Source: Bacteroidales bacterium (lineage in GTDB: Bacteria; Bacteroidota; Bacteroidia; Bacteroidales; GWA2-32-17). From it: 54,803 nucleotides of DNA. Both the position numbers and the translations under genes were made by a program. Positions 8,604 to 17,450 of the stretch are shown piece after piece. The notes under the pieces are model-generated. The model searched no databases. It was not told the origin of the DNA and worked only from the letters and a program-made list of their open reading frames with translations. The stretch spans positions 1 to 54,803 of the forward strand of contig JAOAFV010000020.1 of the NCBI GenBank assembly GCA_026416095.1, read 5' to 3'. Numbering within the stretch: position 1 is the first letter of the stretch; each line of letters opens with the position of its first letter.

Positions 8604-8637
8604 TTATTAACATTCATTTCAAAATATTTGTTAATAA
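8604..8637. repeat. Inverted repeat, 9-bp arms TTATTAACA/TGTTAATAA
   Basis: Arms at 8604-8612 and 8629-8637 are perfectly complementary with a 16-base loop. TTGTTAATAA recurs as a direct copy at 8628-8637 and 8721-8730, and an inverted TTAACAA lies at 8741-8747. The set sits in the 223-base gap between the sialidase-like gene and the SPOR protein. It could be a weak terminator or operator cluster; in such AT-rich sequence chance is a real alternative. Confidence 0.35.
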
Positions 8638-8767
8638 CTTTATTATTATTCTCTACCATAATTTATTATTTTTCAATCAATTATAGTAAAATTACAATTA
8701 ATTTTTGTTATAATAAACAGTTGTTAATAATTTTTACTGTTAACAATAAGAAAAGCAAAAAATTTCT

Positions 8768-8775
8768 TAAATTTG
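8768..8775 (+). promoter_or_regulatory. Candidate -7 box (TAAATTTG) for the SPOR-protein operon
   Basis: Exact TAnnTTTG, 29 bases before the GTG start at 8805. No convincing TTTG box lies 19-21 bases upstream. Confidence 0.45.
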
Positions 8776-8804
8776 AAGTTAGAAAGAAATTAACTTAACA
8801 ATTA

Positions 8805-10184
8805 GTGACAAAAGTTTTAATATATATACTTAACACAATAATTTTATTTTTCATATCTCTATTTCAGGACACAGTAAAGGTTGAAATTACAGCACCAGAA
8901 CAAGTTACTGCCGGCACAACTTTTGAAGTAACTGTTACCATATATAAAGGAGATATTTCTGGATTTGCAAACTATACACAATATTTACCAATTGGCTATA
9001 CAGCAAATATTAAAGAAATTCAATTAGGCGATTTTACATTCAAAGATCAAAAAATAATAGTAGGATGGATGAGCTTACCACCTCAACCTGTAATAAGATT
9101 TACTTACGAAATACACGTTGACCCAACTGCCGAAGGGCCTTTGCTATTATCAGGAACTTTTAATTATCTTAAAAATAAACAAAAAGAAAGCGTAGAATCA
9201 ACTCCCGTTTCAGTTATAATAAAACCATCCGAATTGGTTAGCACCACCCCCGATACTTCTGTAGAAGAGTTTAATCTTAACAATATTTTTTGCTACCGAC
9301 AAATTGTTAAATCAGAAAATGAATTTATTGTTAATTATCTTATTAATGTTAAAGGACTTCAACGCGATAAATTAGCTAAAATTCAGGAAAAAATACCTGA
9401 AGGATTTAATGCAATACCTGTAGAAACAAACGAAGGAACATTTTCTTTTAAAGATAATAGTGTAAAAATTTTATGGATGGCATTACCTCCACAGCAACAA
9501 TTTACTGTTTCTTATAAATTGATACCACAAACCTATATAACCGATAAACCACAACTGGTAGGAGCTTTTTCGTATATGGAAAACGGAACCACTAAAATGA
9601 AACCCATAATTGAAAAAGAATTCTTAAATAAGCCAATTATGGCTGAGGTTCAAAAACAAAAATCTGCAACATATTACTCTCAACAATTAACAACTCAAAA
9701 TCAACAACAAGTAAGTAACCAACAACAAAATATTATTACACAGCAACAATATTACACTCAACAACAACAAAAACAACAAGCATACACCCAAGAAAAACAA
9801 CAAAAAACATCTACCACCTATAAGCCATATCAACAAAAAGTTACACAAGCTAAGGAACCACCAATATCTCAATTATACAATATACCTGTCCCCGAAACAG
9901 GAGTAATTTTTAGAGTACAAATAGGAGCAGGACGAAAGAAAATTAATTATGTTGCATTTTTCAAATCACTAAACGTCTTCGAAAAAATAAGAATGGAACA
10001 ACACGAAGGATGGTTTAAATATACTGTCGGAAAATTCGATAAATATAAAAACGCCCGCGATAAAAGAAACGAAATTTGGCAAACAACCCCCATTAAAGGA
10101 GCTTTTGTTACAGCATATAATAATGGAGTAAGAATAACAGTGCAAGAAGCTCTAATGATAACAAACCAAAAATGGATTAAATGA
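8805..10184 (+). CDS. SPOR-domain protein with two tandem beta domains and Gln-rich linker
   Basis: 459 aa, GTG start. A hydrophobic N-terminus (about residues 4-20) acts as signal peptide or anchor. Two related beta-sandwich repeats follow, about 23-140 and 160-280; both contain the same core (GWMSLPPQP in the first, LWMALPPQQ in the second), so they arose by duplication. Residues about 285-350 are a Gln-rich low-complexity linker with several QQQ runs. The C-terminal about 85 residues (GVIFRVQIGAG ... WFKYTVGKF ... GAFVTAYNNGVRI) are a SPOR domain, the family that binds denuded septal peptidoglycan. A periplasmic, cell-wall-associated role is likely. The next gene starts 33 bases downstream, probably in the same operon. 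Confidence 0.8.
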   Translation: MTKVLIYILNTIILFFISLFQDTVKVEITAPEQVTAGTTFEVTVTIYKGDISGFANYTQYLPIGYTANIKEIQLGDFTFKDQKIIVGWMSLPPQPVIRFTYEIHVDPTAEGPLLLSGTFNYLKNKQKESVESTPVSVIIKPSELVSTTPDTSVEEFNLNNIFCYRQIVKSENEFIVNYLINVKGLQRDKLAKIQEKIPEGFNAIPVETNEGTFSFKDNSVKILWMALPPQQQFTVSYKLIPQTYITDKPQLVGAFSYMENGTTKMKPIIEKEFLNKPIMAEVQKQKSATYYSQQLTTQNQQQVSNQQQNIITQQQYYTQQQQKQQAYTQEKQQKTSTTYKPYQQKVTQAKEPPISQLYNIPVPETGVIFRVQIGAGRKKINYVAFFKSLNVFEKIRMEQHEGWFKYTVGKFDKYKNARDKRNEIWQTTPIKGAFVTAYNNGVRITVQEALMITNQKWIK

Positions 10185-10217
10185 AACTTTTGTAACTTTA
10201 CAACGTAAAAAATAGCA

Positions 10218-11747
10218 ATGAAATTGAAAAGAAATATTGTAATATTGTTTTTTTACCCTTTAATTGTTTTATCACAAATTGACACAAATATATTTAATGC
10301 TTTACCTGCTAAAAGCGATACATCACAATACAATTATATTCCCTACTCCGACTCATTGCTTCTTAAGAATCCTTTATCTGACGATACAGAATTTAATTTC
10401 AATAAAGTACAACAAACCGATAGTAAAGATAACCCTTATTCATACATGTTGCCCGACACAAGCCAAAAAGAATTAAATATTGTTTATAAACCAATAATAC
10501 ATTTAGGTCATGGTTTTTTTACTTTTTTAGGCGATGTTAAAGATAATTATTATCTACACCCAGCTATTGGACGAACAGGATGGAACTTGGGTATATCAAG
10601 AACAATAAATAATTTTTTCGATATAAAATTTAATGTGGTATTAGGTAAGCTAAGTGGGAATTCATTTACACCAGGAAAATACTTTAATTTCGAAACTAAT
10701 ATTCTTGCAGGTAGTGTTCTTTGCCAATATAACTTTAAGCACCTAACCGATGCTCTAAAGCTAAAACCACTTGTTTTACCTCAAATTTCAATTGGGTTTG
10801 AATCGTTCGATTTCGACTCTAAAGCTGATATGAGAGATGCTAACGGCTATTATTATTACCTATGGAGCGACGGTACCCTAAGAAATGTTCCAGAATCGCA
10901 AGGAAATGAATTAAATAGTATAATATTACACAGAGATTATGTATATGAAACTGATTTACGCGAACTTAATTTAGACGGACTTGGCAAGTATTCACAAATT
11001 GCTATTGCTATACCTATTGATTTGGGCTTTGAATACAAATTTACTCACCGACTAAAGGCAAAAATTGGAATTTCTTATCATTTGGTTTTAAACGATAACA
11101 TAGACAATATTTCATCAAAAGGTAAAGGCTTAAGAAAAGGTAACAAAAGTGGCGATTCTTTTTTATACAGCTATTTTAGTGTTTCATACGATTTATTTAG
11201 CCAGCCAAAACTTACATTTATTGAAGAACATTATAAAGATTTTGATATCAGCACAATCGACAAAACAGACGAAGATAGCGACGGAATAATAGATCTTTGG
11301 GATGAATGCCCAGAAACACCATTAGGTGTTAAAGTAGATAAAAAAGGATGCCCTCTCGATACCGACGAAGATGGAATACCCGATTATATAGATAAAGAAA
11401 TTAATTCCCCTAAAGGAGCAATGGTAAATCTAGAAGGAATAGCTTATAAAGAAGAAGAACTCATTTCTCTCACAGAAAAAATTTCAAACTTTAAATCTGT
11501 TAATAATGAAGATGTTTGTTTATATTATCCCGAAGTGTGCGAAGAGCAAGTTAAGAAAAGAAAAGTTAAACACTTTAAAACATTTTACGACGAAATACCC
11601 CAAAAATTCAAACCTTTTGATTTGAATAACGATAATATTATTTCTATAGAAGAAATAAACATTGCAATAGATAAATTTTTTGAGATGTCTACCCATTTAA
11701 CTGAAGATGATGTGTATGAATTAATAAACTTATTCTTTAATCAATAA
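10218..11747 (+). CDS. Outer-membrane barrel protein with TSP3 repeats and EF-hand
   Basis: 509 aa. Signal peptide at residues 1-19 (ending VLSQ). Residues about 90-340 alternate in the manner of a beta-barrel. Then come Asp-rich calcium-binding thrombospondin type 3 repeats (DEDSDGIIDLWDECPETP, LDTDEDGIPDYID) of the kind that link barrel and OmpA domains in Bacteroidota. The OmpA peptidoglycan-binding domain expected after them is absent; the protein ends with an EF-hand-like loop (DLNNDNIISIEE, about 475-486) and a helix. It follows the SPOR protein, suggesting a cell-envelope pair. Its last 7 bases overlap the convergent smpB. Function unknown. Confidence 0.75.
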   Translation: MKLKRNIVILFFYPLIVLSQIDTNIFNALPAKSDTSQYNYIPYSDSLLLKNPLSDDTEFNFNKVQQTDSKDNPYSYMLPDTSQKELNIVYKPIIHLGHGFFTFLGDVKDNYYLHPAIGRTGWNLGISRTINNFFDIKFNVVLGKLSGNSFTPGKYFNFETNILAGSVLCQYNFKHLTDALKLKPLVLPQISIGFESFDFDSKADMRDANGYYYYLWSDGTLRNVPESQGNELNSIILHRDYVYETDLRELNLDGLGKYSQIAIAIPIDLGFEYKFTHRLKAKIGISYHLVLNDNIDNISSKGKGLRKGNKSGDSFLYSYFSVSYDLFSQPKLTFIEEHYKDFDISTIDKTDEDSDGIIDLWDECPETPLGVKVDKKGCPLDTDEDGIPDYIDKEINSPKGAMVNLEGIAYKEEELISLTEKISNFKSVNNEDVCLYYPEVCEEQVKKRKVKHFKTFYDEIPQKFKPFDLNNDNIISIEEINIAIDKFFEMSTHLTEDDVYELINLFFNQ

Positions 11748-12187
11748 TCATCATTAGTACGTCTTTCAATATCCCGTTTCTTTATTGCTTGTCGTTTATC
11801 GAATAATTTTTTACCTTTAACAACTGCTATTTCAACCTTTGCAAACCCTGTTTCCGAAATAAAACAATTTAATGGTATAATGGTAAAACCTTTCTCATTA
11901 ACACGCCTTTGTAATCGTAAAATTTCACTCTTATTTAACAATAATTTTTTATCTCGATCTGGATCATGTTTCGAATACCCAGCGTGTTTATACGGCGCTA
12001 TATGAAGACCTCTTAAATATAATTCATTATTTTTAAAATAAGCGTATGGATCGTTAAAATTCACATTTCCCTGTCGGATCGACTTAATTTCGCTCCCTGT
12101 CAATACAAGACCCGCTGTATATGTTTCTATTATTTCGTATAAAAAAGTTGCTTTTTTATACCTTGCTATAATTTTTTTTTCTTTCAT
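11741..12187 (-). CDS. smpB: SsrA-binding protein SmpB
   Basis: 148-aa partner of tmRNA in ribosome rescue (trans-translation). Motifs: ARYKKATFLYEIIETYTAGLVLTGSEIKSIR, VNFNDPYAYF, ELYLRGLHIAPY, RDKKLLL and the basic C-terminal tail KGKKLFDKRQAIKKRDIERR. Length is slightly below the usual 150-160 aa but complete. It overlaps the last base of the upstream polyferredoxin gene, so the two are co-transcribed. The tmRNA gene is not in the window. Confidence 0.97.
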   Translation of the reverse strand: MKEKKIIARYKKATFLYEIIETYTAGLVLTGSEIKSIRQGNVNFNDPYAYFKNNELYLRGLHIAPYKHAGYSKHDPDRDKKLLLNKSEILRLQRRVNEKGFTIIPLNCFISETGFAKVEIAVVKGKKLFDKRQAIKKRDIERRTNDDY

Positions 12188-13188
12188 TATAATTTATATT
12201 TTTTCCTGGTATAAACTATTTCACATTTACTACAGGAATTTAAACACTCATTACAACCAATGCAATCTAAATTATTTAAAACAGTTATTTTTTCGTCGCT
12301 TTCAATAGCCGCTAGTTTACATTCCTTTTCACATAATAAACAATTATTGCATCTATCTTGTCTAAAAGTTAAAATAGATGCATATGGTATATACGAAATT
12401 AATGCTAATATCAAACCAACTGGACAAAAACCTCTACAAAAAGGCCTATAAGAAAATACAGAAAAAATAATAAGTAAAACTACTAAAGTAATATTAAGAG
12501 GTTTTAAATAATTGCCAATGTATAGGTTAAACACCGATTTGAAAGGATCTATGCGACACCAAAATAAATCCGATGTAAATATAACTTGCAGAATTAAAAC
12601 AACAAGAAAAAATATTCTTAAAATTCTAAAAATTCGTTGCGATTTATCAGATATAAATAAATTACCATACTTTCGATTATATAAAAACTCCTGCAAAGCA
12701 CCAAGGTGACATACCCATCCGCACCAAGATTTTCCTAATAAATATGTTATTGGGATTAATAATAAAAACCATACAAATAATTCAAATAAAACTTTTTCGC
12801 CCGTAATAAAAATTATTAAATTCTGAAAACTACTTATCATACACGGACAACCCCCATTGTAAAAACCTAAATATGTAAGAGATAATAACAAAAATAATGA
12901 CCTATATTTTATTAATTTCCTATATCGTCCTAATATCGATGCTAAAATAGAAAAAAATACCACATAAGAATTAATAATCCAAATATTCTGAAAATCTATA
13001 GCAGTATCTATGTTTTGTTTCGAAAACTGTTCTTTTTCATCAGTAGTATTTATATCATAAAATTCATCGTAATTTTCATTAATATTGTCTGGTTGTTGTT
13101 TTATAAGTAACGAATCGTTCGAAAATAATAACGATGCAATACACAATATTATAACTATAAAAAAAATGTATTTCACGTACATTTTCAT
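12187..13188 (-). CDS. NapH/NosR-like membrane polyferredoxin (4Fe-4S)
   Basis: 333 aa. An N-terminal membrane helix (residues 5-22) is followed by a polar segment to about 65, then several further spans. Cys motifs: GGCPC at about 113-117, CGWVCHLGALQE (NapH-type CxxxC in a membrane turn), FCRGFCPVG, and two C-terminal ferredoxin clusters (CNNCLLCEKEC and CIGCNECLNSC, plus a trailing CEIV Cys). This is the architecture of NapH/YccM/NosR C-terminal electron-transfer proteins that pass electrons from quinol to periplasmic or membrane partners. No reductase, FMN-binding or cytochrome partner is adjacent, so the acceptor is unknown. It is co-transcribed with smpB. Confidence 0.82.
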   Translation of the reverse strand: MKMYVKYIFFIVIILCIASLLFSNDSLLIKQQPDNINENYDEFYDINTTDEKEQFSKQNIDTAIDFQNIWIINSYVVFFSILASILGRYRKLIKYRSLFLLLSLTYLGFYNGGCPCMISSFQNLIIFITGEKVLFELFVWFLLLIPITYLLGKSWCGWVCHLGALQEFLYNRKYGNLFISDKSQRIFRILRIFFLVVLILQVIFTSDLFWCRIDPFKSVFNLYIGNYLKPLNITLVVLLIIFSVFSYRPFCRGFCPVGLILALISYIPYASILTFRQDRCNNCLLCEKECKLAAIESDEKITVLNNLDCIGCNECLNSCSKCEIVYTRKKYKL

Positions 13189-13495
13189 AAGTTATGCAAA
13201 AGTAATAAAAGTTATTAACTTTTTTTTTCAGCATTTAATAATGCCATTATTCTCAACAAAAGTTCTCTTAAGTAAAAACAACATCTTCAAGAAAACAATT
13301 TATACTGAATACAAAATAACAGTTTTACTAGTAAAACAAGTTAAATTAAATAAACTATCAAAAAATTGTTTTTTAGCAATTTTTCATTAACCCACAAAAA
13401 CATTACTGAAACAACTTTGTCTAATATTAAATATCTTTAGTTTATAATAATAAACGAAGTAATATTTTCGTTTTAATTAATAAAACAACAAGCCT
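13189..13495. other. Intergenic stretch with a 16-bp palindrome
   Basis: About 300 AT-rich bases between the divergent polyferredoxin gene and a small + strand ORF. The one clear structure is GTTTTACTAGTAAAAC at 13322-13337, a perfect 16-bp palindrome that could be an operator. I see no convincing gene or RNA. Confidence 0.4.
13197..13204 (-). promoter_or_regulatory. Candidate -7 box (TACTTTTG) for polyferredoxin-smpB
   Basis: Minus-strand TACTTTTG fits TAnnTTTG and lies 8 bases before the ATG codon at 13188. No clear -33 box. Confidence 0.45.
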
Positions 13496-13657
13496 ATGCT
13501 AGATTTTTATATTTCAGAAAATACCTTCGATTCGGAAGACCAAAGTGAAGAAGAAAAAAACATAGACAATATAATTTCCACCTATTACATATCGCCTCCA
13601 GCAGATTTTATAAAAAAGATTGTGGAAAAAATTTTTGTACATGAAAAAAATTTTTAG
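13496..13657 (+). CDS. Small acidic protein of unknown function (53 aa)
   Basis: ATG at 13496, stop TAG at 13655-13657. The product begins MLDFYISENT, has an acidic run (DSEDQSEEE, residues 12-20), then a segment with YYISPPADFIKKIVEKIF that would form an amphipathic helix. No membrane segment or Cys. It lies 42 bases before DUF4271 on the same strand, and a separate -7 box lies between them. The reading frame is compositionally plausible (acidic then basic), but no family is recognised; it could be chance. Confidence 0.4.
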   Translation: MLDFYISENTFDSEDQSEEEKNIDNIISTYYISPPADFIKKIVEKIFVHEKNF

Positions 13658-13676
13658 TTTAGTAAGGCAATTTAAA

Positions 13677-13684
13677 TAACTTTG
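13677..13684 (+). promoter_or_regulatory. Candidate -7 box (TAACTTTG) for the DUF4271-hemD-rnpA-yidD run
   Basis: Exact TAnnTTTG, 15 bases before the ATG at 13700. The -33 element is not obvious. Confidence 0.5.
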
Positions 13685-13699
13685 TAGTTAATTAATGAA

Positions 13700-14392
13700 A
13701 TGTACAACACAAATCAATTATTTTCTGACGTAGGAATAAATTATAAGGGTCATTTTTCAAATAGTCATCTTATATTACTTTTTTTAGGTATTTATATTTT
13801 CTATGGAATGTTTTTCTATTTTAACAATTCTTACTTTATTGATATAATAAAAGCTTATTATAGAAAAATTTATAATAAAAAAATTAATCAAAAAAAAAGC
13901 ATCATAGTAAATAAGCTTAATACAATTTTACTTATTCCATATTTTCTCACATCGGCTCTTTTTATCATTATTTTTCTTAATAAACTCAATCTTGTTGATT
14001 ATTCTGTAAAAAATTTTACAATCACATTAGCATTTCTTATTATAGTTTTTATTCTTAAAGCTATATTGTACTTATATGTCTCATTTGTTGATAATAACAA
14101 TATTTTTATACAAATAATAAATAATAAAATCATAATGCTTATACACAATGCACTTTTTTTAAGTTTTATGTCTTTCTTGATATGCTACATATCTAAAGAA
14201 ATGCAAATGCCAATTTTAATTATTACTTTATTACTGCTCTTAATTTTCGAAATTATTAATCATATAAGAAATATTTTCCTAATAATGAATTTTAAACTTT
14301 ATTTTTTTAAAAATATTTTATATTTTTGCACTATAGAAATATTACCTCTTTTATACTTTATTAGGCTATACATAAAAGAGGTAATTTATTAA
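13700..14392 (+). CDS. DUF4271 membrane protein
   Basis: 230 aa, mostly membrane: hydrophobic spans at about 22-42, 72-92, 105-130, 143-163, 168-188 and 200-222. Its topology, size and position directly before hemD fit the Bacteroidota-specific DUF4271 family, which is commonly found in this order with hemD. Activity unknown. An AT-rich 11-base gap separates it from hemD, so they are co-transcribed. Confidence 0.75.
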   Translation: MYNTNQLFSDVGINYKGHFSNSHLILLFLGIYIFYGMFFYFNNSYFIDIIKAYYRKIYNKKINQKKSIIVNKLNTILLIPYFLTSALFIIIFLNKLNLVDYSVKNFTITLAFLIIVFILKAILYLYVSFVDNNNIFIQIINNKIIMLIHNALFLSFMSFLICYISKEMQMPILIITLLLLLIFEIINHIRNIFLIMNFKLYFFKNILYFCTIEILPLLYFIRLYIKEVIY

Positions 14393-14403
14393 AAAATTAC
14401 AAA

Positions 14404-15153
14404 TTGAAAATTCAAAAGATATTAATTTCACAACAGCCTGTTGCAGGAGAGTGCAATAGGTATAAAGAAATTGAAGAAAAATATAAAGTTAAAGTAGAAT
14501 TTAAGCCATTTATTCAGATTGAACCAATTACACCTCGCGAATTTAGGCAACAACATATCAATATTAACGATTTTGAAGGAGTTATATTTTGTAGCAAAAA
14601 CAATGTTGATCATTTCTTTAAGATTTGTGATGAACTCAAAATTACTGTTGGCGATAACGTTAAATATTTTTGTATAAATGAAAATATAGCTTATTATTTA
14701 CAAAAATATATTGTATATAGAAAAAGAAAGGTATTTTTCGGGAATAATTCCTTTGAAAGTATTTACGATGCTTTTATAAAATTTAAAGATATTAAATACC
14801 TGCTACCAATTACAGAACCTCATAGCTCGTCTGTTACCGACATCTTATATGAATATAAACTCGACATCACAAAACTCGTGATCTCTAAAACTGTATTTTC
14901 TAATTTAAAAGACATAAATTTAAACGAATATCAAATTTTAATTCTTTTTACGTCGGCAGGAGTGCAATCATTATTTGAAAACTTTCCTGAATTCAAACAG
15001 AATAATATGATTATTGGAACCTCTGGAAATAAAACATATGAAGCTGCAACACGTGCAGGATTAAAGGTTGAAATTAAAGCTCCTACCCAAGAATTTCCCT
15101 CAATATTGTCGGCTCTCGATGCCTTTATGAAAAAATACACAAAAAAGAAGTAG
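14404..15153 (+). CDS. hemD: Uroporphyrinogen-III synthase
   Basis: 249 aa. Cyclises hydroxymethylbilane to uroporphyrinogen III in tetrapyrrole synthesis. It starts with TTG (KIQKILISQQP follows), and I see no better start. HemD features: an N-terminal ILISQQP strand, DFEGVIFCSKNNVDHFF, the second-domain NEYQILILFTSAGVQSLFENFP, and the GTSGNKTYEAATRAGLKVEIKAPTQ segment typical of the Bacteroidota proteins. Other hem genes are not nearby. The neighbours rnpA and yidD follow closely in the same direction. Confidence 0.9.
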   Translation: MKIQKILISQQPVAGECNRYKEIEEKYKVKVEFKPFIQIEPITPREFRQQHININDFEGVIFCSKNNVDHFFKICDELKITVGDNVKYFCINENIAYYLQKYIVYRKRKVFFGNNSFESIYDAFIKFKDIKYLLPITEPHSSSVTDILYEYKLDITKLVISKTVFSNLKDINLNEYQILILFTSAGVQSLFENFPEFKQNNMIIGTSGNKTYEAATRAGLKVEIKAPTQEFPSILSALDAFMKKYTKKK

Positions 15154-15162
15154 AGTTCTTTA

Positions 15163-15567
15163 ATGAAAAAATTTTCGCTCTCTAAAGCCGAAAGAATTTC
15201 ATTAAAAAAAGATTTCGATAAGTTATTCAAAAAAGGTAATTTGTTATCACTATTCCCTTTTAAGGTTTATTATTTATTTACACCTGGATATCCCTTAGTG
15301 AAAATAAGTGTTTCTATTTCAACTAATTTATTTAAAAGAGCTATTCAAAGAAATTATATAAAAAGAATTATAAAAGAAGCATACAGAAAAAATAAACACC
15401 TTTTACTTACCAACGATCTTAAACATAACATATTAATAAATTTTACATATGTGAATAAACATATTATCAGTTACCATGAAATGGAAACTTATATTAAGAA
15501 TATACTTTTGGAAATAAAAAAAGCATACAGTAGCTTAAAAAAGGAAGAAAATGAAATTTATAAATAA
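15163..15567 (+). CDS. rnpA: Ribonuclease P protein component
   Basis: 134 aa. Protein subunit of RNase P, which matures the 5' end of tRNAs. Signatures: [22 protein letters not shown] at the N-terminus and the RNR-type helix [18 protein letters not shown] (about residues 61-78). It starts 9 bases after hemD and its end overlaps yidD by 17 bases. rpmH, the usual partner of rnpA in other phyla, is about 20 kb away here, as is common in Bacteroidota. Confidence 0.95.
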   Translation: MKKFSLSKAERISLKKDFDKLFKKGNLLSLFPFKVYYLFTPGYPLVKISVSISTNLFKRAIQRNYIKRIIKEAYRKNKHLLLTNDLKHNILINFTYVNKHIISYHEMETYIKNILLEIKKAYSSLKKEENEIYK

Positions 15568-15781
15568 ATTTATTGCTAACTGTTTCATTTATATTATTAA
15601 ATTTTACAGGATATTCTTATCTCCTTTAATGCCAAACTCTTGTAGATTTACTCCTACGTGTTCTCAATACAGTATAGAAGCCATTAAAAAATACGGTGTT
15701 ATGAAAGGGTTGTACCTTTCAATAAAAAGAATAATAAGATGTAACCCCTGGGGCGGAAGTGGTTACGATCCTGTACCTTAA
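15551..15781 (+). CDS. yidD: Membrane protein insertion efficiency factor YidD
   Basis: 76 aa. Small inner-membrane-associated protein that assists YidC-dependent insertion. The hallmark [19 protein letters not shown] is followed by [19 protein letters not shown]. Its start lies inside the end of rnpA, so translation is coupled. Confidence 0.96.
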   Translation: MKFINKFIANCFIYIIKFYRIFLSPLMPNSCRFTPTCSQYSIEAIKKYGVMKGLYLSIKRIIRCNPWGGSGYDPVP

Positions 15782-15791
15782 TTTACAAAGT

Positions 15792-17450
15792 ATGAGGAAA
15801 AAAGTAAAAAAAATATTTTTGATATTAATACTATGCTTTACACTTATTATTTCCTTTTCTTTTTCACGATTTGGAAACTTCGAACTTGTAAAGAATCTTG
15901 ATATTTTTTATTCGGTGGTTATCGAAATATACAATAAATATGTTGAAGATGTTGATATCTCAAAACTCATAGGAAAAGCTATTGAAAGTATGCTATCAAA
16001 TTTAGATCCATATACTACTTTTATCTCTGAAGCTCAAATGGAGGAATACAAATTACTCACAACTTCTCAGTATGGAGGAATTGGAGCAATTATTCAAAAA
16101 AGAGGCGATAATTTTATTGTTGCAGAGATCTTAAGTAATTCACCTGCACATAAATTCGGCTTAAAAGTAGGCGACGTGATATTATCTGTTAACAATAAAG
16201 CAGTTAAAGACTTAAATATCGAAGAGGTAAGCGAACTTATGAAAGGTGTTCCAAACACAATTGTCAAAGTAAAAATTTTAAGACCTTTTGAAAAAAAAGA
16301 ATACTTGTTCGAAATAAAAAGAGAAACTATTAAAATTCCATGCATTCCTTACTATGGTATTATAGAAGACAGTATTGGTTATATTTCTTTCACAAACTTT
16401 TCAGAAAATTCATCTAATGAATTTCTAAAATGTTTCAAAATACTTAAGTCGAAAAATATTAAGTCATTAATAATTGATTTGAGAAATAATCCTGGTGGCC
16501 TTTTATTGGAAGCTGTAAATATAGGAAGCATATTTTTACCTAAAGGGTCTCTTATTACTTATACAAAAGGAAAAATTAGCGATGCTAATAATAAGTATGT
16601 TACAAACGTAACTCCTATCGACACTACTTTACCTATTGTTATTCTTGTAAACAGAAATTCCGCATCTGCCTCAGAATTATTAAGCGGAGCTTTTCAAGAT
16701 CATGATAGAGCTGTTATCGTCGGAGAAAACACTTTCGGTAAAGGACTTGTACAAACTACCACTCCATTACCTTTCAATTCATTGCTAAAAATAACAACAG
16801 CAAAATATTATACTCCATCTGGTAGATGTATTCAAAATATTGACTATATTCACAAAAACGAAAAAAATGAACCTCAAAAACCAGACGCTACTAACCTTAA
16901 AAGCTACAAAACCAAGAATGGAAGAACTGTTTTCGAAAGCAACGGTATTAATCCCGATATTATAATTAAATCGAAAGACACTTCTGAAATTTCACAAGCA
17001 TTACTTGCTAATTATGTTATATTTGATTTTGCTAATGATTATTATTTTAAACATACTCGCATAGATACTTTAAATTTTACAATAGACAGTATTTTATTTA
17101 ATGAATTTAAGAATTTTTCTCTTAAATACCATCTAAATTATTCAACTAAAACCGAAGAAAAATTCAATAATTTAATTGAAATTTCAAAAAAAGAAGGTTA
17201 TTATGCTTCGCTCAACAAGGAACTTTTATTACTTGAAGAAAAAATAAAAAAAATTAAAGAAAACGACATAGAAACAAAAAAAAGCGAAATAATTTATCTT
17301 TTAACTTGCGAAATTTTATCCAGATATTTATATGAAAAAGGACCTTACATATGTTCAATAAAATCACCTTACGATTTACAATTACAAGAAGCAAAAAAAA
17401 TTCTTAAAGATCTTAAAAAATATAGAGAAATTTTAAAAACTAAACAATAG
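15792..17450 (+). CDS. S41 family C-terminal processing protease (CtpA/Prc type)
   Basis: 552 aa from the ATG at 15792. An in-frame ATG at 15759 exists, but it lies inside yidD and would put 11 odd residues before the signal peptide MRKKVKKIFLILILC. Residues about 95-180 form a PDZ domain (YGGIGAIIQKRGDNFIV, KVGDVILSVNN). The peptidase core follows: LRNNPGGLL, then the nucleophile Ser in NRNSASASELL and the catalytic Lys in FGKGLVQT. The C-terminal 150 residues are charged and helical. A periplasmic processing or quality-control protease. Its stop codon overlaps the 3' end of the convergent tRNA gene. Confidence 0.93.
   Translation: MRKKVKKIFLILILCFTLIISFSFSRFGNFELVKNLDIFYSVVIEIYNKYVEDVDISKLIGKAIESMLSNLDPYTTFISEAQMEEYKLLTTSQYGGIGAIIQKRGDNFIVAEILSNSPAHKFGLKVGDVILSVNNKAVKDLNIEEVSELMKGVPNTIVKVKILRPFEKKEYLFEIKRETIKIPCIPYYGIIEDSIGYISFTNFSENSSNEFLKCFKILKSKNIKSLIIDLRNNPGGLLLEAVNIGSIFLPKGSLITYTKGKISDANNKYVTNVTPIDTTLPIVILVNRNSASASELLSGAFQDHDRAVIVGENTFGKGLVQTTTPLPFNSLLKITTAKYYTPSGRCIQNIDYIHKNEKNEPQKPDATNLKSYKTKNGRTVFESNGINPDIIIKSKDTSEISQALLANYVIFDFANDYYFKHTRIDTLNFTIDSILFNEFKNFSLKYHLNYSTKTEEKFNNLIEISKKEGYYASLNKELLLLEEKIKKIKENDIETKKSEIIYLLTCEILSRYLYEKGPYICSIKSPYDLQLQEAKKILKDLKKYREILKTKQ

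Noticed and set aside
13085-13390. A 101-codon + strand open frame across the start of the polyferredoxin gene
   Set aside because: Its first third is antisense to the polyferredoxin coding region, the rest is AT-rich noncoding sequence, and its product has no protein-like pattern.
15759-15791. Upstream ATG of the S41 protease
   Set aside because: It lies within yidD and would place 11 residues before a well-formed signal peptide; the ATG at 15792 is preferred.
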